Source: Rhodoblastus sp052145335 (lineage in GTDB: Bacteria; Pseudomonadota; Alphaproteobacteria; Rhizobiales; Beijerinckiaceae). From it: a stretch of 6,670 nt of DNA. The stretch covers positions 1 to 6,670 of the forward strand of contig NZ_JBKQOU010000328.1 in assembly GCF_052145335.1 (NCBI RefSeq), in the 5' to 3' direction. Within the stretch, counting starts at the first letter, position 1; each line of letters starts with the position of its first letter. The notes below the pieces were generated by a model, which saw nothing but the letters and a program-made list of their open reading frames with translations, did no database searches and was not told the DNA's origin. Below are positions 1 to 6,422 of the stretch, piece by piece. Both the position numbers and the translations under genes were made by a program.

Positions 1-1
1 T

Positions 2-301
2 CGCGTCACGCCGAAGGCGACGGGCCGCCCGGGCTACCCGCCGGGCGACCTGCTCAAGCCCTGGACCAAAATCATGCTCTCGGAGTTCCGGTCGACCCTG
101 GCACCGATCTTGTCGGTCAATCCGTTGGGCCGCAACATGATGCCCGACGTGTCGGAAGCCGAACTCGACCGGATCAAGGCGACAGCTCACTTCGTGGTCG
201 CCGATGTCGTCACCGTTCTACATCGGCGTTGCGCTAAGAATCGTTCCGCCAGCCGGCGCTTGGTAAAATTGCGCGCCGGGCGCCGTGATCGGCAAGCCTA
301 A
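2..301 (+). CDS. 3' end of an unrecognised protein gene (partial)
   Basis: An open frame runs from the left window edge to a TAA at 299-301, so the gene begins outside the window. The first 70 or so codons almost all end in G or C, as expected for a real gene in a GC-rich genome. They encode a soluble-looking stretch containing GYPPGDLLKPWTKIMLSEF and, later, DVSEAELDRIKATAHF. From about position 215 the third-position bias fades and the tail becomes a run of Arg/Lys/Ser, which looks like non-coding sequence read through. A +1 shift near 216-219 gives a more protein-like ending (YIGVALRIVPPAGAW, stop TAA at 264-266), so this may be a frameshifted gene end. I do not recognise the family and assign no function. 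It points toward the convergent decarboxylase gene, about 100 bases away. Confidence 0.45.
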   Translation, partial: RVTPKATGRPGYPPGDLLKPWTKIMLSEFRSTLAPILSVNPLGRNMMPDVSEAELDRIKATAHFVVADVVTVLHRRCAKNRSASRRLVKLRAGRRDRQA

Positions 302-361
302 ACGAAGGGCCGTGGGGCTGCCGTGCCGCTTACTTTGGATTGATCTCGCAGAAGAGCCTGA

Positions 362-380
362 CGTGGAGTATGCTTCCACG
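362..380 (-). terminator. weak hairpin after the UDP-xylose synthase gene
   Basis: CGTGGA (362-367) pairs with TCCACG (375-380) around a seven-base loop, 25 bases beyond the decarboxylase stop on the minus strand and in the gap between two convergent genes. The position suits a transcription terminator. The stem is only six pairs and no run of T follows on either strand, so it does not meet the usual criteria for a factor-independent terminator. Confidence 0.22.
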
Positions 381-404
381 CCCTTTGATTTGCGGCGTGA
401 CTGA

Positions 405-1367
405 TCAGTGGAGGTTAACTCCTTCCTGCGAAAGGAGGTCTTCGAAGTAAGCGATGGTTTTCACAAGGCCTTCGCGCAGCTCGGTCGTCGGGGTCCAAGC
501 CAGCAATTTCTTGGCTTTTTGTATATCGGGTTGACGCTGCTTGGGATCGTCGGCCGGGAGCGGCGCTTCGACGATTTTCGATTTCGACGCCGTAAGCTCG
601 ATCACGAGTTCCGCAAGCTGGCGGATCGTGAATTCTTTCGGATTGCCGATATTGATCGGCCCAGTCACTTCACGCGGCGTCGCCATCGCGCGCAAAAAGG
701 CTTCGACGAGATCGTCGCGGTAGCAAAAAGAGCGTGTTTGCGATCCGTCGCCATAAACCGTGATGTTTTCACCCTTTAGCGCCTGAACAATGAAGTTCGA
801 GACCACACGCCCGTCATTGGGATGCATGCGCGGACCGTAAGTATTGAAGATTCTGACGATCTTGATGGGCAGATTGTGCTGGCGACGATAATCAAAGAAC
901 AGCGTCTCCGCGCAGCGCTTACCTTCGTCATAGCAGGCGCGAATGCCGAACGGATTGACATTGCCCCAATATTCCTCTGGCTGCGGATGTACGGTCGGAT
1001 CACCGTAAACTTCTGAGGTCGAGGCCTGCAAAATTTTTGCTTTAACCCGCTTGGCGAGACCCAGCATATTGATGGCGCCGATAACACTGGTTTTGGTCGT
1101 TTGGACGGGGTCGAACTGATAATGGATCGGCGATGCTGGGCAAGCGAGATTATAAATTTCATCGACTTCGACATACAGTGGGAAAGTCACATCGTGACGC
1201 ATCAGTTCGAAGCGCTTGTCATCGAGAAGATGCAGGATATTCCTTCTAGTTCCTGTGAAGAAATTATCGACGCAAAGCACAAAATCGCCCTGCTGTAAAA
1301 GCCGCTCGCATAAATGCGATCCTAAGAAACCGGCGCCACCCGTCACCAAAACGCGCTTTCCTGCCAT
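405..1367 (-). CDS. uxs: UDP-glucuronate decarboxylase (UDP-xylose synthase), SDR family
   Basis: This enzyme converts UDP-glucuronate to UDP-xylose and CO2 in the cytoplasm with bound NAD+, supplying pentose for polysaccharide or glycolipid synthesis. At 320 residues it is full length for a bacterial UXS. The Rossmann signature TGGAGFLGSHL (residues 9-19) gives the GxxGxxG NAD site, followed by VDNFFTG (33-39) with the Asp that holds the adenosine ribose. ASTSEVYGD (115-123) carries the catalytic Ser/Glu, and YDEGK (146-150) is the YxxxK catalytic pair. RIFNTYGPRMHPNDGRVVSN (172-191), YGDGSQTRSF (205-214) and DDPKQRQPD (273-281) match the family closely enough to exclude most other extended SDRs. 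The ATG has GGAG (1378-1381) ten bases upstream, supporting this start. It is transcribed away from the glycosyltransferase operon, with a decayed insertion sequence directly upstream. No frameshift or missing catalytic residue is seen. Confidence 0.96.
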   Translation of the reverse strand: MAGKRVLVTGGAGFLGSHLCERLLQQGDFVLCVDNFFTGTRRNILHLLDDKRFELMRHDVTFPLYVEVDEIYNLACPASPIHYQFDPVQTTKTSVIGAINMLGLAKRVKAKILQASTSEVYGDPTVHPQPEEYWGNVNPFGIRACYDEGKRCAETLFFDYRRQHNLPIKIVRIFNTYGPRMHPNDGRVVSNFIVQALKGENITVYGDGSQTRSFCYRDDLVEAFLRAMATPREVTGPINIGNPKEFTIRQLAELVIELTASKSKIVEAPLPADDPKQRQPDIQKAKKLLAWTPTTELREGLVKTIAYFEDLLSQEGVNLH

Positions 1368-1435
1368 TTGTCTATAACTCCGTATGGATGATGCTGTTTC
1401 TTATCCCAACACTCGGCGCGTTTGATCCGAAATTT

Positions 1436-1700
1436 CCTAGATGGTGGGCTGCGGCAAGCTTGAAAGTCGGTTTCGAATTCAAGCTTTTCGCGCGATGCAG
1501 CACAACCCGAACCCGCTTTTTCACTGACGTCCAGCGCATCGCTGGATCATAACGCAGGCGCTCGGAGTCGTTCACATCCTGGTATCCGGCGACCACCATG
1601 AAGAGCGAATGTTCACCGTCACAAGGGTTCGCCCGCCGCCCGAACTGCGCCGATCGCTCGCCTGCACCAATATCATCGAGAACGTCATGAGCACGGTGCG
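1436..1700 (-). pseudogene. decayed IS1380-family transposase fragment
   Basis: On the minus strand one frame at about 1531-1600 encodes AGYQDVNDSERLRYDPAM. This closely resembles the well-known N-terminal segment of IS1380-family transposases (AGYEDVNDAERLR.DPAMR). Just beyond the Arg-Trp that ends this block the match jumps to another frame, giving AASREKLEFETDF (about 1458-1500), which corresponds to the family's next conserved block (AAS....M.RFET). The conserved catalytic blocks that should follow are absent: similarity stops near 1436, some 70 bases before the decarboxylase start. The element is therefore both frameshifted and truncated and cannot make a transposase. The edges are approximate, and I could not identify terminal inverted repeats. 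The family assignment rests on recalled motifs, not a database search. Confidence 0.68.
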
Positions 1701-1778
1701 ACGTGTCTGCCGGAACGTAAAATAACGGCGTTCGCCGTCGATGGCGCTGTGCTGGGCGGGCGCGGCGATGCAAGACGC

Positions 1779-1980
1779 CGCGAAGGGCTTTTGCCGGCTT
1801 CACGCCCACAACCAGTTGCCGCTTTTTAAAGCCGCACTCGCCAAGCGAAAGGCGCTGGCAACTTCAGCGAACCAGCATCTTGTCCAAACCGCAAAGGCTG
1901 CGTAGACTCTCAAGCTGCAACACCCGCTTTGGTTTCTCAACATCAAGCGGGACATTGCCCAAGATGTTTCCGCAAAATAC
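1779..1980 (+). repeat. repeat copy A, left arm of a long inverted repeat (uninterrupted copy)
   Basis: This stretch is repeated, inverted, at the right end of the window (copy B, about 6320-6670). Positions 1861-1900 are identical base for base to the reverse complement of 6552-6591, a 40-base perfect match. Similarity continues leftward with a few substitutions and single-base indels to at least 1796, and more weakly to about 1779. After the TAG at 1903-1905 the two copies stay aligned for 39 further bases to ATCAAGCGGGACAT (1942-1955, identical to inverted 6357-6370), provided the small element in copy B is removed. Beyond that similarity fades over about 25 bases. One frame ends ATSANQHLVQTAKA then stop in both copies, suggesting the repeat includes the 3' end of a duplicated gene. 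In copy A that frame is broken upstream by indels and an in-frame TAA. I do not recognise the protein. Confidence 0.82.
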
Positions 1981-2050
1981 CTAAGCCAAGGGATTCCCAA
2001 GGGCAAGGTCAAAGTTTCACGATTAGAAAAAACGCAAAGGCGACCACTCG

Positions 2051-3031
2051 ATGGAAATATCTCAACGCAAAAAAATCGTGATTGTCACGCCCGTTTTCAA
2101 TGATTGGACGGCGTTTAGCCAGCTATTGGAGCAGCTTGGGGCGTTGCCGGAATTGGCACAATACCAACCGCGCTTAATCGCGGTTGATGATGGCTCTTCG
2201 GAGTTGATGAATGTTTCCGACCTGCTGACTCGCAAACGAACTATCGTCGAGACCCAGATTATTCGCCTAGCTTGCAATCTCGGTCACCAGCGAGCCATTG
2301 CGGTAGGGTTGGTCGCCGCAAGCAAGATCGATGATATGGACGCTGTTGTGGTGATGGACTGTGATGGGGAAGATATGCCTTGTGATGTGCCGACGTTGAT
2401 CGCCGCCTGGAACGAGCAGCCTGATCGCATAGTCGTTGCAAAACGCGGCCAACGCGCGGAGGGTCTGATGTTCAGGACGTTCTACTCGATTTATAAATTT
2501 ATATTCAGTCTACTGACCGGTCAAACCATCAACTTCGGAAACTTTAGCGTCATACCCCGGAAATCAGTGGAAGCGTTGGTCCACAATCCCTCAGTATGGA
2601 ACAATCTGGCGGCGACCATCGCCAAATCACGCCTTCCTTACATGAAGCTTCAAATCGATCGCGGCAAGCGCTTCGCTGGGCATTCTAGCATGAACTTTGT
2701 CAGCCTGACTCTGCATGGAGTGAGTGCAATGTCCGTTTATGCTGAGGTCATAATTGTACGCATTATTGGATTCTCCTGCATTCTTGGCGTGTTGGTGCTA
2801 GCAGGCATAGTCGCTGTTGTTGGAATTAAGCTAGGCACGGACTTGGCGATACCGGGGTGGGCGTCGTACATCGCGGCGTCCATGACGATTATCTTTTTTC
2901 AGGCGGTGCTTTTGGCGGGGTTGTCGGTGTTTCAGTTGCTCAACTCTCGCAGCTTGAAACCTTTTATACCCATTGTGGATGCCGGCGCATTTGTCTTGTA
3001 CACTTTTGAACCCAACACGAAAAGCGAGTAA
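2051..3031 (+). CDS. GtrB/DPM1-like family 2 glycosyltransferase (polyprenyl-phosphate sugar synthase type)
   Basis: Predicted to transfer a sugar from an NDP-sugar to a membrane polyprenyl phosphate on the cytoplasmic face of the inner membrane. The 326-residue protein opens with the GT-A fold strand IVIVTPVFNDW (10-20). VDDGS (45-49) and DCDGED (103-108), the metal- and nucleotide-binding Asp motif, follow. KRGQRAEG (131-138) and GNFSVIPR (163-170) match the conserved R..R and G.F.....R segments of the dolichol/undecaprenyl-phosphate sugar synthases. Two hydrophobic helices at about 232-260 and 271-297 form the C-terminal membrane anchor typical of GtrB/ArnC-like members, as opposed to soluble family 2 enzymes. 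AAAGG (2036-2040) lies ten bases before the ATG. It is the first gene of a three-gene operon with a methyltransferase and a GtrA-like protein. By eye it uses more A/T-ending codons than the flanking genes, so it may have been acquired by transfer. The sugar cannot be read from the sequence. Confidence 0.9.
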   Translation: MEISQRKKIVIVTPVFNDWTAFSQLLEQLGALPELAQYQPRLIAVDDGSSELMNVSDLLTRKRTIVETQIIRLACNLGHQRAIAVGLVAASKIDDMDAVVVMDCDGEDMPCDVPTLIAAWNEQPDRIVVAKRGQRAEGLMFRTFYSIYKFIFSLLTGQTINFGNFSVIPRKSVEALVHNPSVWNNLAATIAKSRLPYMKLQIDRGKRFAGHSSMNFVSLTLHGVSAMSVYAEVIIVRIIGFSCILGVLVLAGIVAVVGIKLGTDLAIPGWASYIAASMTIIFFQAVLLAGLSVFQLLNSRSLKPFIPIVDAGAFVLYTFEPNTKSE

Positions 3032-3056
3032 TTCTGATCCAAAGGGGAAGCACGGC

Positions 3057-3788
3057 ATGATTCCGTTGAGAGCTACAACTCAGACCGAACTGACCTACCC
3101 GGGCGCGGAACTGGATGCGTTCGCGGAGGCGATTAATTGGAAGAAATACTGGTCCCGCAAGCTGAGAGCTTACGTGAGTGGAAGCGTTATTGAAGTCGGC
3201 GCCGGACTAGGAGGCTCGACCAAATATCTCTGCAACGATGACCATTCTCAATGGTTGTGCCTTGATCCTGATCCCACTCACGCTTCGCATTTAAAATCAC
3301 TTATAGCAGCCGGGGAGTTGCCGGCCTCCTGCGAAGTGATTTGCGGCGTGCTTGGCGACCTCGATCCTGGGGTTCGGGTCGACACGATCCTCTACATCGA
3401 CGTGCTTGAGCACATCGAGAAAGATGAGGATGAGTTGCGTTTGGCAGCCGCTCATCTGAAACCTGGCGGACGCGCTATTGTTCTGTCCCCAGCCTTCAAC
3501 TCGCTCTATAGCGAATTCGATCGCGCGGTCGGCCATCACAGGCGATACATCAAGAGGGATGCACAACGTCTAACAGTTCAAAGCCTATCGCTTCAACGAA
3601 CGTTTTACCTTGATAGCGTCGGCTTTTTCGCTTCCCTGATCAACCGACTCTTCTTGAGAAAATCGACGCCGACAAAAAGTCAGCTACGGCTTTGGGATCG
3701 GGGAATGGTTCCGATATCGATTTATACCGACATGGCATTTGGCTCGCTCTTTGGAAAAACCATCGTCATGGTGTGGCAAAAGATATGA
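3057..3788 (+). CDS. class I SAM-dependent methyltransferase
   Basis: A 243-residue cytoplasmic methyltransferase with a Rossmann-like fold. VIEVGAGLGGSTKYL (44-58) is motif I, the SAM-binding glycine loop. CLDPDP (68-73) ends the second strand with the acidic residue that contacts the SAM ribose. YIDVLEHIEKDEDEL (113-127) and LKPGGRAIVLSPA (134-146) are the usual motifs after it, and the segment FDRAVGHHRRY (154-164) is common in methyltransferases of sugar and lipid gene clusters. The frame is open further upstream, but this ATG is chosen because a strong AAAGGGGAAG (3041-3050) precedes it and because it lies 25 bases after the glycosyltransferase stop, without overlap. The stop overlaps the next gene's ATG. 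Context suggests methylation of the sugar, lipid carrier or acceptor handled by this operon. Motifs alone do not settle O-, N- or C-methylation. Confidence 0.88.
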   Translation: MIPLRATTQTELTYPGAELDAFAEAINWKKYWSRKLRAYVSGSVIEVGAGLGGSTKYLCNDDHSQWLCLDPDPTHASHLKSLIAAGELPASCEVICGVLGDLDPGVRVDTILYIDVLEHIEKDEDELRLAAAHLKPGGRAIVLSPAFNSLYSEFDRAVGHHRRYIKRDAQRLTVQSLSLQRTFYLDSVGFFASLINRLFLRKSTPTKSQLRLWDRGMVPISIYTDMAFGSLFGKTIVMVWQKI

Positions 3789-4207
3789 GATCATTGAAAT
3801 ATTCGATGCAGATGGCTTCCGGTTCGTTGTGGCAACTCGTTCGTTTCGGCATTGTCGGCGCAGTGGCGACTTCGGTTTATGTCTTTGTCGCCATCTCGCT
3901 TCCGGCGCTTCCGTCATTTTCCGCTAGCCCGACGGTTGCATCATCGATTGCATCATTTGTCTCTGTTCTCGTTTCCTATTTTGGCCATCACAAGGTGACG
4001 TTCTCCAAGGTTGGTCGCCACGAATTTTATCTTCCTCGGTTCCTTTTAAGCTCGACCGCGCTGTCTTGCATCGCCGCTGCTGCTACATATTTAATAACCG
4101 AAACCCTTCGAGTCGATTATCGCTTCGCTTCACTTTGCGTTGCCTTTGCTTATCCGGCGGCCAGTTTCTTGCTGGGTCGCATATGGATATTCCGCGACGT
4201 TCGTTAG
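3785..4207 (+). CDS. GtrA-like four-helix membrane protein (putative polyprenyl-sugar translocation)
   Basis: A 140-residue integral membrane protein with four predicted helices at about 16-38, 48-67, 83-105 and 112-130, the size and layout of the GtrA family. LVRFGIVGAVATSVYVFV (18-35) fits the family's opening (F..vG......), and the two short aromatic/basic stretches after helices 2 and 4, YFGHHKVTFS (65-74) and LGRIWIFR (130-137), are its other hallmarks. GtrA proteins are proposed to help flip polyprenyl-phosphate-linked sugars made by GtrB-like enzymes. Finding one two genes after a GtrB-like enzyme supports both calls. An in-frame ATG exists at 3692, but it would lie entirely inside the methyltransferase gene. 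The ATG at 3785 gives a classic ATGA stop/start overlap, implying translational coupling, and puts the first helix near the N terminus. It is the last gene of the operon. Confidence 0.86.
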   Translation: MRSLKYSMQMASGSLWQLVRFGIVGAVATSVYVFVAISLPALPSFSASPTVASSIASFVSVLVSYFGHHKVTFSKVGRHEFYLPRFLLSSTALSCIAAAATYLITETLRVDYRFASLCVAFAYPAASFLLGRIWIFRDVR

Positions 4208-4338
4208 ATGCGAGGCGCGCACGGTCGGACTTACCAATTGGGTCGATGGACGATAACATACCCGAGCGAACCGCCGTTTACTGACCTCGATGCACGGTGG
4301 GGCGGGAAGAATGGCGTTGCGAGACGCCCTCATTCCGA

Positions 4339-6285
4339 TCAATCGGCGATTGGCCTCGCTCCTGAAACGCCTTCATCCAACCACGGTGAAGTCCGGCGGG
4401 GGTGGACGCTTATTTCGTAGTCGCCGAATTCAGCCACCTTGATCATGTCGGTCATGATGAAGCGCGACAGCGGCAATGCCGCGACATCCGCCTCGTCTCC
4501 AACCCAAGCTCGCACGAGGGGGCGGTTAACGATGGCGCAGGCTCGCGGATCCGATTTCATGATGCTCAGAATTTCCGCCTGCCGCTCGGCATCCACGCCC
4601 TTCATCCAAAGGGTGAGAAACCATCCGTTAGGCGTGGGAATCCCGGACCACATGTTGAAACTTCCCATGCCGGGCATGCTGAACAGCGTGCTGCAGTTTA
4701 TATTTGCGAGCCGGGCGATGGACTCGAACTGCCTCGCTTGCTCCACTGGTAGATGCAGCCATTCAGACCCATTCAGCTTGGTGGAGGCCGGGGGAAACTG
4801 GCCGTGGGCGGTAAGATTCACGCTAACGCCCGCGAAATAGATCAGGATCGCCCCGCCAATCGCCTCGTCCAACCGCAAGCCTTTACCCAAGTCATGAAAC
4901 GGCCTGACCGAGGCCGCCCGCAGTCCGGCGATCCCGTCGGCGATGCACAGGAAAGCCCAAAGAATCATTGGAGCCGCCGCGATCGCAACCTGGCTGCCAG
5001 CCACTGGATACGGTTCCAGGAACTGGGTCACCGCCATGTAGGTGATAAACAAACGACAGAAAGGCGCAACGGCGTCACGTTCCCAGTGTGATTGCGGTAT
5101 CAAGGTCAGGGGGAGCAGGGGCGCGACCAATTCGATTCGATGGTGCAGGGTCAATAACAAAATCGAACCAATTCCAGCGGCGCATCGCAGCGCGTCGAGC
5201 CACCGCGATTCGGCCAGACGGCGCCCCGATGATCTCAGGCCGACCATGCCTGCAGTTAGTATGAGGGCAGCTAACAAGGGGAGTCGGGTGACGCGCAGCG
5301 GATCCTGGTAAACATTAGGATGACTCAGCGGATTTAGGATGACCCCCCAAAACAGGGAGCCCACCGACATACCTTGAACCGACGTGGCAATAATGAGCAC
5401 CACTGCGCCTGCAAGCAGGCCTGTTCCAGCACAGATTGCGGCGCGCAGGGGTAAGTGATGTGGGGGCCGGACTAACGAGCCGCAACCGAATGTGACGATT
5501 CCGCTCACTGTTGCAAGGAGAAAGTAACCACGAAAGCCGTTGTTCAAGCCAGCATGCATAAGCAGCCAGGGAGAGACCGCCGCATAAATCAGCGCGAGCC
5601 CAACTCCGATCGAACGGAACCTGCTGGACGGAAGCAGGCAGACCACCGCATGCGCCAATCCAGCGACGTAAAACACACCCACGTTCACCTTGGTAAACAC
5701 CAAAGCCGCGCCCACACATCCCAGAAGAAGGAGACGAAGATAGTATCGCCCGGAGATCGAAGGCAGTGAGAGGCAGGCGGCGATCATGTACAGCAGCAGT
5801 ATCACTTGTTGCGGATGGCCCGGCTCGGCAGCCAGGACCCTGCCGGCGAGCATAATGCAAAGTCCGGCGGCGCACGCCAAGACTAGGCTCTTGGACAAGC
5901 GGTGCACGAAAACCGACGCTAACAGGCTCGACGCTGCCCAGTAGACCAGCGTGACAAGCCGCCCCATGTCGTGATTCACTGGCAGGTGAAGCAGCTGAAA
6001 AAAAATTCCCTGAATATAGAAATATAATGGACCGTATTGGCTAAATGTTTGCGTGTAAAGGTGTCCATTGTTGATGTAGTGCGCGAGCGACACCAGGATG
6101 TAGCCCTCGTCATCCGGGGAAGCGAAAGATGTCAGGAGCGGCGCGGTTGCAAAGAGCGCTCCGACCAAGGCGACCAGGATAGCGAGCGCTTTCCACAAAC
6201 CGGGGACGCGGAATGGAAGCCGAGGCAAGGCTGAACTCACGGCGCGCTGACCTTGAGGGGAATGCTCATTTCGTAGCTCCACCAT
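4339..6285 (-). CDS. polytopic GT-C-type glycosyltransferase (ArnT/GT39-like membrane protein)
   Basis: A large inner-membrane protein with many hydrophobic helices over its first 490 or so residues, then a roughly 150-residue hydrophilic C-terminal domain, the architecture of GT-C enzymes that use polyprenyl-phosphate sugars at the periplasmic face. The first large loop carries SPDDEGYILVSLAHYINNGH followed by QYGPLYFY. An acidic pair in this loop is the expected catalytic/metal site, and the Y.GP...Y segment is common in the ArnT/GT39-like superfamily. The C-terminal domain contains SMPGMGSFNMWSGI and ACAIVNR. The start is uncertain. ATG 6285 is listed (648 residues). A TTG at 6300 adds five residues, and a GTG at 6240 (628 residues) has AAGG ten bases upstream and overlaps the TGA of another frame. 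It converges on the GtrB/GtrA operon with 131 bases between stops and probably supplies its periplasmic transferase. The acceptor is unknown. Confidence 0.84.
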   Translation of the reverse strand: MVELRNEHSPQGQRAVSSALPRLPFRVPGLWKALAILVALVGALFATAPLLTSFASPDDEGYILVSLAHYINNGHLYTQTFSQYGPLYFYIQGIFFQLLHLPVNHDMGRLVTLVYWAASSLLASVFVHRLSKSLVLACAAGLCIMLAGRVLAAEPGHPQQVILLLYMIAACLSLPSISGRYYLRLLLLGCVGAALVFTKVNVGVFYVAGLAHAVVCLLPSSRFRSIGVGLALIYAAVSPWLLMHAGLNNGFRGYFLLATVSGIVTFGCGSLVRPPHHLPLRAAICAGTGLLAGAVVLIIATSVQGMSVGSLFWGVILNPLSHPNVYQDPLRVTRLPLLAALILTAGMVGLRSSGRRLAESRWLDALRCAAGIGSILLLTLHHRIELVAPLLPLTLIPQSHWERDAVAPFCRLFITYMAVTQFLEPYPVAGSQVAIAAAPMILWAFLCIADGIAGLRAASVRPFHDLGKGLRLDEAIGGAILIYFAGVSVNLTAHGQFPPASTKLNGSEWLHLPVEQARQFESIARLANINCSTLFSMPGMGSFNMWSGIPTPNGWFLTLWMKGVDAERQAEILSIMKSDPRACAIVNRPLVRAWVGDEADVAALPLSRFIMTDMIKVAEFGDYEISVHPRRTSPWLDEGVSGARPIAD

Positions 6286-6422
6286 CCTGCAATACCCCAA
6301 TCATGCGGCATTTGGCTATTACGTTCGGGAAAACGTCGCCACCGGTCCATCCAGGGATGTCCCGCTTGATATTGAAATCCAGAAGCGGGCGCCGCCGGCC
6401 AAAAGCCTAGAGCATTTCCCAT
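6237..6422 (-). pseudogene. short open frame ending in a GTGA overlap with the GT-C gene, possible remnant gene tail
   Basis: A 61-codon minus-strand frame begins directly after a TAA (6423-6425), spans the inner edge of the small element, and ends with TGA at 6237-6239. That TGA overlaps a possible GTG start of the GT-C gene (6240), the usual arrangement of coupled genes. Its last 15 or so codons mostly end in G or C and read WWSYEMSIPLKVSAP, loosely like the C-terminal YEISVHPRRTSP of the GT-C protein itself. It could be the leftover 3' end of a lost upstream gene. It could equally be a chance frame within the repeat, since its first half lies in repeat copy B. No domain is recognised. Confidence 0.22.

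Noticed and set aside
419..437. CTCCTT/AAGGAG inverted repeat at the 3' end of the UDP-xylose synthase gene as a terminator
   Set aside because: It lies inside the coding sequence of the conserved-length protein, is short, and is not followed by a T-run.
1372..1809. 145-codon minus-strand open frame as an intact gene
   Set aside because: Only a short middle section resembles a protein family (IS1380 transposase), and the match continues in another frame. It is better described as a transposase remnant.
1800..2012. 70-codon minus-strand frame upstream of the GtrB-like gene
   Set aside because: It covers repeat copy A on the opposite strand, and the matching frame in copy B stops early (after RRRA), so it is not conserved as a protein.
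2973..3056. Upstream in-frame ATG extending the methyltransferase by 28 residues
   Set aside because: It would start inside the glycosyltransferase gene and bypass the strong AAAGGGGAAG placed just before the ATG at 3057. The added residues look like out-of-frame sequence.
4208..4338. Small plus-strand frame starting right after the GtrA-like stop (YQLGRWTITYPSEPPF) and a short hairpin at 4313-4328
   Set aside because: The N-terminal part faintly recalls some sugar-cluster methyltransferases, but there is no ribosome binding site and the frame soon runs antisense into the GT-C gene. The hairpin has only five pairs and no T-run. I see no supported feature in this 131-base gap.
5315..5875. 186-codon frame on the minus strand inside the GT-C gene
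   Set aside because: A shadow of the GT-C coding sequence in another frame. Its Arg/Cys/Ser-rich composition has no recognisable family.
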